From a virus, in IMG/VR virus record IMGVR_UViG_3300027861_000095, positions 1-35,620 of that record: DNA of 35,620 bases; one strand, written 5' to 3'. Below the pieces are notes generated by a model. The model saw nothing but the letters and a program-made list of their open reading frames with translations. It did not search any database and had not been told where the DNA came from. Below are positions 23,311 to 29,156 of this stretch, piece by piece. Both the position numbers and the translations under genes were made by a program. Position 1 is the first letter of the stretch. Each line of letters starts with the position of its first letter.

Positions 23311-23332
23311 AAATGCCCAAGAAAAGGCATTT
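23311..23332. terminator. Second hairpin, related to the first
   Basis: AAATGCC (23311-23317) pairs with GGCATTT (23326-23332) around CAAGAAAA, followed by TA. The arm resembles the TAAATACC arm of the neighbouring hairpin. Weak terminator-like or operator-like. Confidence 0.4.
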
Positions 23333-23662
23333 TACCACCGCCAGAATCGGCACGGTATTATCTAAGGCCTGACCCCCTTTTGCGACACAATGTAACGAAC
23401 CGAAACGAAGTGTAAAGTTGTCGGAAGTGTAGGCATGGGGTAGGCTTGCGCCGTTACGTCCCAAAAATGCGCGTCATCTCTCGCGTGCCATACGCTGTTG
23501 GTGTTTTACGCCAACGCATTCAAGCGTAGGCGGCGGCTACCCTTACGCCTATTCTTTCTCTTTGTAACGATTTGGCACAATAGCTGCTCTATGTATGAGC
23601 GTTCAGAGGGTGCATGGGACGCAACCAACCCCCGTCGCGAAAGCGACAGAAAGGAGGCCGCA

Positions 23663-23881
23663 ATGGCCAACGCTTCTTCTTCTTCTAAGGCCGGGATCGT
23701 CGAAGGGCTGAGGGCCCACTGGGGCAAGGATGCCGTTCGCAAGGACCTCGTCGGGGGCGTCGCCTACCGATGGAAGGCGCTTGGCGGCACCTACGCCGAC
23801 GGGTTCACGGTCCGATGGGCCGACGGCTCCCGCGAGTCGCATCCCTTCGCGATCGATTGGTCGAAGGATTACCCCTTCTAA
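23663..23881 (+). CDS. Small early protein, unknown
   Basis: 72 aa. ATG 23663 has a strong AAAGGAGG Shine-Dalgarno 6 nt upstream, which sets the start. The sequence begins with a serine run (ANASSSSKAG), then a compact fold with many aromatic residues (AYRWKALGGTYADGFTVRWADGS) and ends IDWSKDYPF. No family is recognised. It is the first gene of the rightward early operon, a place where phages often put host-takeover or anti-defence mini-proteins. Confidence 0.7.
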   Translation: MANASSSSKAGIVEGLRAHWGKDAVRKDLVGGVAYRWKALGGTYADGFTVRWADGSRESHPFAIDWSKDYPF

Positions 23882-23894
23882 CCACAACCAACCA

Positions 23895-23918
23895 GCCGCC
23901 GGCGACAGGGCCGGCGGC
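23895..23918 (+). repeat. Intergenic hairpin repeat, copy 1
   Basis: GCCGCCGGC (23895-23903), loop GACAGG, GCCGGCGGC (23910-23918): a perfect 9-bp stem located 14 nt after a stop codon. Together with the flanking CAACCAACC it recurs almost unchanged at 24251-24274. No T-run follows. It may protect or separate mRNA segments. Confidence 0.65.
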
Positions 23919-23949
23919 ACCAGCAACGCCGAGAGAAGGAGAGACTACG

Positions 23950-24240
23950 ATGGAAAGCACGACGACGAAGACGAACGCGAACGACACAGAAGTCGCCGAC
24001 AACATGATCTGCGCCCTCGAGGGCGCTCACATGGTCCGGTTCTCCTTGGACCGGAAGTTCTGCTGCGTCTGGCGCGGGCAGGCGTCAACATGCTGTTGGT
24101 TTGGGAGGGAAATCAACGTCTATCGTGTCAGCGACTGGCTTTGCGTTGAGGTTCTACGCGATAGCCGCTCGTGGGAGTCAGATCCGGTGCGCATCACGCA
24201 GGCCATGTGGGACCACATGAGGGCAACCCGCGAAGGCTAA
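23950..24240 (+). CDS. Small early protein, Cys/Trp-rich, unknown
   Basis: 96 aa. ATG 23950 follows GAAGGAGAG. After a Thr/Asn/Lys N-terminus comes a compact domain with FSLDRKFCCVWRGQASTCCWFG and DWLCVEVLRDS: five cysteines, but not in a clear zinc-finger spacing. The C-terminus is helical (PVRITQAMWDHMRATRE). The gene is bracketed by the two copies of the intergenic hairpin repeat. No family recognised. Confidence 0.7.
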   Translation: MESTTTKTNANDTEVADNMICALEGAHMVRFSLDRKFCCVWRGQASTCCWFGREINVYRVSDWLCVEVLRDSRSWESDPVRITQAMWDHMRATREG

Positions 24241-24250
24241 CAACCAACCC

Positions 24251-24274
24251 GCCGCCGGCAACAGGGCCGGCGGC
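24251..24274 (+). repeat. Intergenic hairpin repeat, copy 2
   Basis: GCCGCCGGC (24251-24259), loop AACAGG, GCCGGCGGC (24266-24274), 10 nt after a stop codon. Only one base of the 24-base stem-loop differs from copy 1, in the loop. Both copies are preceded by CAACCAACC and followed by CAC. Confidence 0.65.
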
Positions 24275-24303
24275 ACGCACAACCAGAACGGGGAGACAGA
24301 ACG

Positions 24304-24654
24304 ATGACGAGGGATGAACGATTAGAACTGGAACTCGCGCATAACGTGTACGACGTCATGCAGCGGGCGGCGCGGGGAGAGCTCGCCGTGGCGTTCCTCG
24401 CGGCGCGGGGCGAGCTCGCCGAGGCGCCCGACGACTACCAGATAGCCGCCGCCGCGGTGGTCGAGATGTGCCGCCAAGCGTTCACCGGAGCAGAAGAGCA
24501 CGAGGCTCCATGTTGCGAGTGCGGCGACACCGTCACGTGGGATGACGAGGCGGAGAGAACCGGCGCGGGTCCGTGGGACGACGGCAACGCGATCTGGTGC
24601 CAAGCGTGCTGGGAGCGCGTGGGGATGAATCAACCCGAGAAGGAGGCGAAATGA
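24304..24654 (+). CDS. Small zinc-ribbon-like early protein
   Basis: 116 aa, ATG 24304. The N-terminal ~65 residues are helical with an internal partial repeat (RAARGELAVAFLAARGELAEAP). The C-terminal part carries CCECGD...CQACWE, a plausible zinc ribbon. It ends NQPEKEAK, and the DNA for this end forms one copy of a 20-base direct repeat whose other copy is at the end of the cytosine methyltransferase gene. Function unknown. Confidence 0.7.
   Translation: MTRDERLELELAHNVYDVMQRAARGELAVAFLAARGELAEAPDDYQIAAAAVVEMCRQAFTGAEEHEAPCCECGDTVTWDDEAERTGAGPWDDGNAIWCQACWERVGMNQPEKEAK
24626..24645 (+). repeat. Junction direct repeat A, left copy (20 bp)
   Basis: TGAATCAACCCGAGAAGGAG is identical to 25710-25729. 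It spans the last codons of the upstream gene and supplies the AAGGAG Shine-Dalgarno for the next one. The two copies bracket the 71-aa gene and the methyltransferase. Confidence 0.75.
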
Positions 24655-24655
24655 C

Positions 24656-24871
24656 ATGGGAAGGATCAAACGACACGCGCACGGGGAAACCACCGTTCAC
24701 CGCAACGGCGACGTCTCCTATTACAACCCATCCGCTCGTCGTTGGGATCGTGAGCCCGCCGCCAACGTCCCCAACAACGTCATCGCAACGCTTGAGGAGA
24801 CCGAGCGCGCCACGATCATGCGCGCCGCACGCAAGCAGGGACGCGAATACGATTGGGAATGCGCCGGGTGA
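24656..24871 (+). CDS. Small hypothetical early protein
   Basis: 71 aa; starts next to the preceding stop with GAAGGAGG upstream. Basic N-terminus (MGRIKRHAHGETTVHRNGDVSYYNPSA as separate strands of a small beta unit), then a helix ERATIMRAARKQGREYDWE. No family recognised. Its start context ATGACATGGG recurs at the methyltransferase start. Confidence 0.62.
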   Translation: MGRIKRHAHGETTVHRNGDVSYYNPSARRWDREPAANVPNNVIATLEETERATIMRAARKQGREYDWECAG

Positions 24872-24929
24872 CACCCGACGCCACCGAGACAGGAACAGCA
24901 ATCAGAACAAAGCGACGATCGGAGATAGA

Positions 24930-25712
24930 ATGACATGGGTACACAACCCGAAGGACTCCGAGAGCTCTCTCTCTTTAGCGGCGCGGGAGGCTGCCTGCTC
25001 GCAACCCAGCACCTGCTCGGATGGCGAGCCGTCTGCTACGTCGAGCGAGATCCCTACTGCGTCAAAGTGCTCAAACAACGCATGGCAGACGGACTGCTCC
25101 ACGACGCGCCGATCTGGGACGATTGCCGGACATTCGACGGCAAGCCGTGGCGGGGACTCGTCGACGTCATCTCCGCCGGCTTTCCATGTCAACCGTTCAG
25201 CGTCGCCGGGGCAAGCAAGGCCGACGCCGACGATCGCAACGGATGGCCGTGGGTCGCTCGGATCGTTCGCGAGGTGGAACCGCGCTACGTCTTCCTGGAG
25301 AACGTACCAGGGCTCCTTGCTTCCAGCCATGGGTACTTCGGAACCGTTCTTGGGGACTTGGCCGAAAGCGGGTATGACGTGCGCTGGACGTGCCTATCGG
25401 CTTCCGCCTGCGGGGCGCCTCATAAGCGAAGCCGACTCTGGATTGTCGGAGTCTCGAATACCTACACCGACAGCGGGAGACGCGAAGGGCGCGGGGAGCA
25501 GGAACCTCCCAGGATCAAAGGCGAAAGCCGGGGTCTCTTTGACCGATTACGTTCGGACGGGGAACTCTCACACGCCCCGGCGGGCGCGTGGTGGCGCATT
25601 GAACCCGATGTGGGTCGCGTGGCTCATGGGGTGGCCGCTCGGGTGGACCGACTTAAAGCCCTTGGAAATGGACAGGTTCCGGCGGTGGCTGCGGCTGCAT
25701 GGCGCCGACTGA
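24930..25712 (+). CDS. Overlapping +1-frame protein inside the cytosine methyltransferase gene
   Basis: 260 aa. ATG 24930 lies 5 nt before the methyltransferase ATG and shares its GGAG Shine-Dalgarno; the stop is 29 nt before the methyltransferase stop. The first ~110 residues are Ser/Thr-rich and look non-coding. From about 25275 on, the frame contains blocks I recall as recurring in phage proteins annotated near DNA methylases: ATSSWRTYQ, TWPKAGMTCAGRAYRLPP, PTPTAGDAKGAGSRN, ALNPMWVAWLMGWPLGWTDL. In the last 37 codons 34 end in G or C, against 18 of 37 in the methyltransferase frame over the same bases. It may be a real overprinted gene, possibly starting further in (ATG 25329), or a frameshift product. 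Confidence 0.5.
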   Translation: MTWVHNPKDSESSLSLAAREAACSQPSTCSDGEPSATSSEIPTASKCSNNAWQTDCSTTRRSGTIAGHSTASRGGDSSTSSPPAFHVNRSASPGQARPTPTIATDGRGSLGSFARWNRATSSWRTYQGSLLPAMGTSEPFLGTWPKAGMTCAGRAYRLPPAGRLISEADSGLSESRIPTPTAGDAKGAGSRNLPGSKAKAGVSLTDYVRTGNSHTPRRARGGALNPMWVAWLMGWPLGWTDLKPLEMDRFRRWLRLHGAD

Positions 25713-25741
25713 ATCAACCCGAGAAGGAGACAAAACAATGA
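24935..25741 (+). CDS. DNA (cytosine-5)-methyltransferase
   Basis: 268 aa. Motifs in order: I LSLFSGAGG (12-19, SAM binding), IV GFPCQPFS (82-89, catalytic Cys85), VI ENV (122-124), VIII APHKRSRLW (161-169), X ALGNGQVP (242-249). The variable target-recognition region between VIII and X is short (~60 aa), as in many phage enzymes. It methylates cytosine in a sequence I cannot predict. No endonuclease partner is evident, so restriction evasion is likely. GC at third positions falls from 28/37 codons (24962-25072) to 18/37 near the end, where another frame appears constrained. Its last residues NQPEKETKQ come from a junction repeat. Confidence 0.93.
   Translation: MGTQPEGLRELSLFSGAGGCLLATQHLLGWRAVCYVERDPYCVKVLKQRMADGLLHDAPIWDDCRTFDGKPWRGLVDVISAGFPCQPFSVAGASKADADDRNGWPWVARIVREVEPRYVFLENVPGLLASSHGYFGTVLGDLAESGYDVRWTCLSASACGAPHKRSRLWIVGVSNTYTDSGRREGRGEQEPPRIKGESRGLFDRLRSDGELSHAPAGAWWRIEPDVGRVAHGVAARVDRLKALGNGQVPAVAAAAWRRLNQPEKETKQ
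25710..25729 (+). repeat. Junction direct repeat A, right copy (20 bp)
   Basis: Exact copy of 24626-24645, 1084 bp away. It contains the stop codon of the +1-frame gene (25710-25712), the terminal codons of the methyltransferase, and AAGGAG, the Shine-Dalgarno for the following gene at 25738. Confidence 0.75.
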
Positions 25742-25935
25742 TGCGAGGACGCAAAGCAAAGCGAGCGGACGATGGGACGGTCTCAATACGCGCGTTCCGA
25801 TGCCAGCAGGAGACCGCAATCGTACTCAAGATGATCGCGGTGCGGCGGGGGTGCAGAACCGGCGAGGTGGTCGCCAGCATACTTGATGAGTACGTGGCGG
25901 GCTTGTCCCTAACGAAAGGCGCAGAAACGATCTGA
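25738..25935 (+). CDS. Small basic protein, possibly ribbon-helix-helix
   Basis: 65 aa. ATG 25738 overlaps the methyltransferase stop; AAGGAG upstream comes from the junction repeat. After a basic arm (MMRGRKAKRADDG) comes one strand (TVSIRAFRC) and two helices (QQETAIVLKMIAVRRG; TGEVVASILDEYVAGL), the order of an Arc/MetJ ribbon-helix-helix DNA-binding fold. It could be a transcriptional regulator of the early genes. Confidence 0.65.
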   Translation: MMRGRKAKRADDGTVSIRAFRCQQETAIVLKMIAVRRGCRTGEVVASILDEYVAGLSLTKGAETI

Positions 25936-25981
25936 AGTTTTCTTCTGTTTTTTGTCAGACCCGTCGTGTAGATTCCTGCAT

Positions 25982-26212
25982 ATGGAAATGACAGAAACGT
26001 ACGCGGAGACGCGCCCTATCGTCGCGCATAACGTGCGACGGTATAGGCGCTTCCGCAAAATGACACAGGCGCAGCTCGCGGAGAGCGCGGGCGTATCCAC
26101 GAGAACGGTTCACGTGGTGGAAGACGCGGACGGCGATGGGTTCTCTCTGGGCACACTTTGCGCCCTATCCCATGCGCTAAACGTGGCGCCGGGGACCCTG
26201 TTTCGGAAATGA
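25982..26212 (+). CDS. Xre-family helix-turn-helix regulator
   Basis: 76 aa from ATG 25982. HTH_3/Xre domain: NVRRYRRFRKMTQAQLAESAGVSTRTVHVVEDADGDGFSLGTLCALSHALNVAPGTLF shows the five-helix pattern with the recognition helix at VSTRTVHVVED. No good Shine-Dalgarno precedes the ATG. A TAGATT (25969-25974) lies 7 nt upstream, so the message could be nearly leaderless, like some phage repressors, but no matching -35 is seen. It starts after an AT-rich 46-base gap. It may be a repressor or activator acting on the dyads in this region. Confidence 0.82.
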   Translation: MEMTETYAETRPIVAHNVRRYRRFRKMTQAQLAESAGVSTRTVHVVEDADGDGFSLGTLCALSHALNVAPGTLFRK

Positions 26213-26225
26213 GGAGGATAGACAG

Positions 26226-26669
26226 ATGGATTTAGAATTCGGTGGCGGCGGCGGAAGTTTCGGCGATGACTATAGTTGGGAGGCACCATTCACGCAGGGA
26301 TGGCAAAAGGCCGACATCCTTGTTTGTAAGGAGCACACCACCAAGGCCGGCAAGCCGTGCCTGCGGTTGTTCCTGGGGCTCCCCGCTGTTGACGGGGAAG
26401 ACCTCGCGCGGAAGGTCAGCTATATCGTGATGCCGAATGACGCCGGGAACAGGTTGACTAACCTGCTCGAGGCGGTTGGGTTGCTTCAGAGAGCACAGAC
26501 GGAGGGAAAAATTGAGCCAAGTGAGATCAAAGGGAAAGTGCTCGCACGCATCGGAGATGACCCGACATGGGGGTGCCAGGTTGAGTGGTTGCAATCGGAT
26601 GACCACGTGGCGGGGGCCGAAGCGGTCACCGCGCCGACCGTGCCGACTGCGGACGAAATCCCGTTCTGA
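26226..26669 (+). CDS. Single-stranded DNA-binding-like protein with SSB-type acidic tip
   Basis: 147 aa. The core (about 20-125) alternates strands as in an OB-like fold (GWQKADILVCKEHTTKAGKPCLRLFLGL; GKVLARIGDDPTWGCQVEWL). The last residues ADEIPF reproduce the acidic SSB tail ending Ile-Pro-Phe, which in SSB recruits helicases, nucleases and primases. An N-terminal glycine run (FGGGGGSFG) is flexible. It lies before recombination genes, matching DUF669/SSB-like proteins of phage recombination modules. Confidence 0.75.
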   Translation: MDLEFGGGGGSFGDDYSWEAPFTQGWQKADILVCKEHTTKAGKPCLRLFLGLPAVDGEDLARKVSYIVMPNDAGNRLTNLLEAVGLLQRAQTEGKIEPSEIKGKVLARIGDDPTWGCQVEWLQSDDHVAGAEAVTAPTVPTADEIPF

Positions 26670-26721
26670 CGGGAACGGGTTAGCCTGGACAGCGTTCTAC
26701 ATTCGATAGCAACAGGAGCCT

Positions 26722-27453
26722 ATGATGGAAGTGCAGACAAAGAAGAAGGCGACAGCGGCGCAGCGGCGCAAGGCGGCTCTCCGGGAGGAGGTCGCCGAAG
26801 ACCTCGCCGAGGCCGCTGCGCTCGCGGAGCGGGTCATCAACCCGCTGAGAGAGATCGAGACGCGCGCGCTGGAAGATCCGGACTGGAGCGACGAGCTCCA
26901 CGAGGCCGACGCGATCCGGCACGCCGCCAGTTCGTACGGGTCGACGTTGGAGCCATTCGAGATCGCGAGAATGTGCCGGGAGATCAAAGACATGGAGGAC
27001 CATGTCGAGCGCGTGGCCGAAGAATGCCGTCAACTGGTGCTACGCGCAAAGTCGAAGCTACGCCGCGCGGAATACCTGTTTCTGCCCGTCATCCGGAGTT
27101 GGGGCGACGGTGAGCAGCGCACAAGCAAGATGAGCCTGCGGCTACCGCATACGACGATGCGGCTCCAATGGCGTCGTTCGAAGGGGCGCGCCAAGGTACA
27201 GAACGAGGAGCGCACATTCGCCTGGTTGCGCGAGCAGTTCAAAGACGACGAGGCCGCGGAGGTGGCGGGCGTGCTCAAGGTGGAGCGGCGCCTGAGCGAG
27301 ACCGGATTGCGTGACATCATAGAGGGAGAGAGCCGGGAAGAGATCGACATCGGCACGGGCGAGGTACTGACCGTGCCGCTCCACGTTCCGGGCGTGGAGT
27401 ACACCGCCGGCGGCGAGAAGATGAGCATCATCAGAGGGAGGGCCAAGAAATGA
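26722..27453 (+). CDS. Gp157/Gam-like recombination accessory protein
   Basis: 243 aa; ATG ATG at 26722 with ACAGGAG upstream. The N-terminal half is a long coiled coil (RRKAALREEVAEDLAEAAALAERV; CREIKDMEDHVERVAEECRQLVLRAKSKLRRAEYL). The C-terminal half has SLRLPHTTMRLQWRR, then ERTFAWLREQF, then SETGLRDIIEG and a beta end VPLHVPGVEYTAGGEKMSI, the order seen in siphovirus Gp157 and Mu Gam-related proteins that protect DNA ends or support recombination. Its stop overlaps the annealing-protein gene by ATGA. Confidence 0.72.
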   Translation: MMEVQTKKKATAAQRRKAALREEVAEDLAEAAALAERVINPLREIETRALEDPDWSDELHEADAIRHAASSYGSTLEPFEIARMCREIKDMEDHVERVAEECRQLVLRAKSKLRRAEYLFLPVIRSWGDGEQRTSKMSLRLPHTTMRLQWRRSKGRAKVQNEERTFAWLREQFKDDEAAEVAGVLKVERRLSETGLRDIIEGESREEIDIGTGEVLTVPLHVPGVEYTAGGEKMSIIRGRAKK

Positions 27454-28325
27454 GCACGACGACAACGAACAAACTGGATTCGGCGCTGCTTGCGGCGCAG
27501 GCGGATGCGCCTGTTTTGCCGCAAGACGCGCGGAATAGCCACGCCGGCTATTCGTACTGCTCCGCGAAGAAGCTCATCGCGATCGGTGGCGCGCTGCTGC
27601 GGCGTCACGGGCTGGTTTTGATCCCGCTGGTGAGCGAACCGACCGAATGCGGGTCGCTGCATACGGGTTACCTTCTGCGTCACGCGGCGAGTGGCCAGTC
27701 CCAGCATTACACGCGGACCGTTGCGATCCACGCGCACCGCGGGAAAGAAATCGACAAGGCGACCGCCGCGGCAGACACTTCCGCATTCGCCTACATGATT
27801 CGACGCATCCTCTGCTTGCCAGATGTGGAATGCGAGCTGAACGATCCGGCGCCGTGCGCGGTGGAGGCGGAAGCGGCGCCAGCGCCGCCGCCAGTGCGCC
27901 CGAAGACGCCGCCTGTACCCGTCCGGGTAGCGCCGCGGCCGCCAATGGCGGCGCCGCGTATGTCGCCCGCGGGCGCGGCGATGGCCAAACAATTCGCGGA
28001 GCAGACCGTCGAGCGTACCGCGACGGACAAGCCGGCGCACAAAGAGGCTACAGCGCACGCGGGGACGAACGCGCTCCTGCACGAGCGCCTGCGCGAGTTG
28101 TCCATCTCGTTCCGTGACCACGGCGAGCGGCGCGGGCTCAAGAGCCGAGCTCGTGCCGCTCTGCTGGAAGAGTGGGCCGGGTGCAACCTCACCGGGCCGC
28201 ACCGATCCGATCCGACGTCGAAGATGCTCCTTCCCGATCTCGTGACGGAGCCGGTCCTCGAGAAGATCGAGCGCGGTTTCGCCGCGTGGAAGCAAGAAAC
28301 GGCCGGGGCCGGGGCGACTGCGTAA
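27450..28325 (+). CDS. ERF/Sak-like single-strand annealing protein
   Basis: 291 aa. The N-terminal ~135 residues match the ERF layout: LPQDARNSHAGYSYCSAKKL, LLRRHGLVLIPLVSE, LLRHAASGQSQHY, then GKEIDKATAAADTSAFAYMIRRILCL. A Pro/Ala-rich linker (about 140-180) connects to a helical C-terminal region ending in a poorly conserved domain. Such proteins anneal complementary single strands and catalyse phage recombination with an SSB; the SSB-like and Gp157/Gam-like neighbours fit. ATG overlaps the preceding stop. Confidence 0.8.
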   Translation: MSTTTTNKLDSALLAAQADAPVLPQDARNSHAGYSYCSAKKLIAIGGALLRRHGLVLIPLVSEPTECGSLHTGYLLRHAASGQSQHYTRTVAIHAHRGKEIDKATAAADTSAFAYMIRRILCLPDVECELNDPAPCAVEAEAAPAPPPVRPKTPPVPVRVAPRPPMAAPRMSPAGAAMAKQFAEQTVERTATDKPAHKEATAHAGTNALLHERLRELSISFRDHGERRGLKSRARAALLEEWAGCNLTGPHRSDPTSKMLLPDLVTEPVLEKIERGFAAWKQETAGAGATA

Positions 28326-28346
28326 ACGAAAAAAGGCGGAGCTCGG

Positions 28347-28375
28347 TTGACTTGTTTAGACGTCCGCGCGATACG
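28347..28375 (+). promoter_or_regulatory. Weak promoter candidate after the annealing-protein gene
   Basis: TTGACT (28347-28352, 5 of 6) and GATACG (28370-28375, 3 of 6) are separated by 17 bp, in the 151-base gap following 28325. The -10 is poor, so confidence is low. The same gap contains a hairpin at 28388-28406. Confidence 0.3.
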
Positions 28376-28387
28376 AAAAAACGCCGA

Positions 28388-28406
28388 CGGTGAGTTGGTC
28401 TCACCG
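28388..28406 (+). terminator. 7-bp hairpin in the gap before the accessory genes
   Basis: CGGTGAG (28388-28394), loop TTGGT, CTCACCG (28400-28406). No T-run follows, so either an attenuator-like structure or an operator dyad. It is the only structured element seen between 28326 and 28476. Confidence 0.4.
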
Positions 28407-28476
28407 GTCTATACAGGTGTCAAGACAACCGGGCTTCGCCGCTTACACGGGGCTATGAGGGATGGAGGGGGAGACC

Positions 28477-28674
28477 ATGGCGCATTTAGTGCTAAACGGG
28501 GAGTCGGTCGGCAAGCCGTGCCGGGTGTGCGGGTTGCGAATCGGAGATGAGGAATGCTACTGGTCATTTATAGACCACAAGGGCGACCTGACGCTGCGGG
28601 TTCATACGCGGTGCGAGCCGCTATACATCGGGATCATAGACAGGGTTGAGAGTGTTCAGACGGGAGGGCGATGA
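28477..28674 (+). CDS. Small zinc-finger-like protein
   Basis: 65 aa. ATG 28477 has GGAGGGGGAG directly upstream. It shows PCRVCGLRIGDEECYW followed by a later HTRCEP, so four Cys/His ligands could bind one zinc (CxxC...C/H..C). A short beta hairpin SFIDHKGDLTLRV lies between. No family known. Coupled to the next gene by ATGA. Confidence 0.65.
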   Translation: MAHLVLNGESVGKPCRVCGLRIGDEECYWSFIDHKGDLTLRVHTRCEPLYIGIIDRVESVQTGGR

Positions 28675-29156
28675 TGAATCGCGAGCCGAGAGAGGGGCGA
28701 ATCTTTCACTACTACGACGACGGAGCAATGCATACCTCCGTTGAGTGGTCGAATGACCTGAAGCACGGAGAATGGAAGGAGTGGTGGCCTGACGGCCAGA
28801 TCGCTGAAGAGGGGCGGTGTGAGAACGGCAAACAGATCGGCGTCTGGCGACTCTGGGACCGCGACGGTACGCGCATGCCTGATAACGAGTACCGCGACGG
28901 TACGAGGTGGACGGGTGTCTGGTTTCGGATGCGGTCGGCCGACCGAGGGCATCTCGTGAGACTTGCAGAGGCCGACCGCATCCGCGAGATGAACGGGGAG
29001 GAGAGGTTCGTATGCGACTATGACGCGCCGTTTGAACGGGAAGAGTGGCTAAACGGGAAGAAGCACGGCGAATGGGCATCGTGGACTTTCGACGGGGCGA
29101 AGTACAAATCCATCATCTACATCGACGGGAAACAGGTTGAAGAAGCGCGGCGGTGA
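28671..29156 (+). CDS. MORN-repeat / YwqK-like protein
   Basis: 161 aa. It contains repeats of the MORN/YwqK type: DLKHGEWKEWWPDGQIAEEG, CENGKQIGVWRLWDRDGT and, near the end, LNGKKHGEWASWTFDGAKYK followed by YIDGKQVEE. YwqK-like proteins are annotated as antitoxins in some bacteria; MORN repeats otherwise mediate membrane or protein contacts. No toxin-like neighbour is recognised, so an antitoxin role is open. An internal region (about 85-125) without repeats separates the two blocks. Confidence 0.75.
   Translation: MMNREPREGRIFHYYDDGAMHTSVEWSNDLKHGEWKEWWPDGQIAEEGRCENGKQIGVWRLWDRDGTRMPDNEYRDGTRWTGVWFRMRSADRGHLVRLAEADRIREMNGEERFVCDYDAPFEREEWLNGKKHGEWASWTFDGAKYKSIIYIDGKQVEEARR

Larger units (their letters stand above)
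23166..23662. other. Regulatory break between late and early regions
   Basis: About 500 bases without a supported gene. Locally more AT-rich than the surroundings. It holds the Shine-Dalgarno and leader of the minus-strand gene (23166-23236), a 21-bp tandem repeat (23237-23278), two hairpins (23279-23304, 23311-23332), and then the leader of the rightward early genes (23333-23662). Possible weak promoter parts such as TTGTCG(23418)-17-TAGGCT(23441) are seen, but none is convincing. Confidence 0.5.

Noticed and set aside
24573-24929. Upstream part of the +1 frame before ATG 24930
   Set aside because: It overlaps the zinc-ribbon-like and 71-aa genes, is low in complexity and has no coding signal. 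The second-frame claim is restricted to 24930-25712 and is strong only after about 25275.
27030-28295. Long minus-strand open frame (421 codons) opposite the Gp157-like and ERF-like genes
   Set aside because: It is antisense to two well-supported overlapping genes, is extremely Arg-rich with no domain, and has no Shine-Dalgarno. In GC-rich DNA such frames arise by chance.
28347-28550. Possible TTG-start small gene after the annealase
   Set aside because: It overlaps the better-supported gene at 28477 by 74 bp, and the overlapping part looks like an out-of-frame reading. A weak promoter overlaps its start instead.
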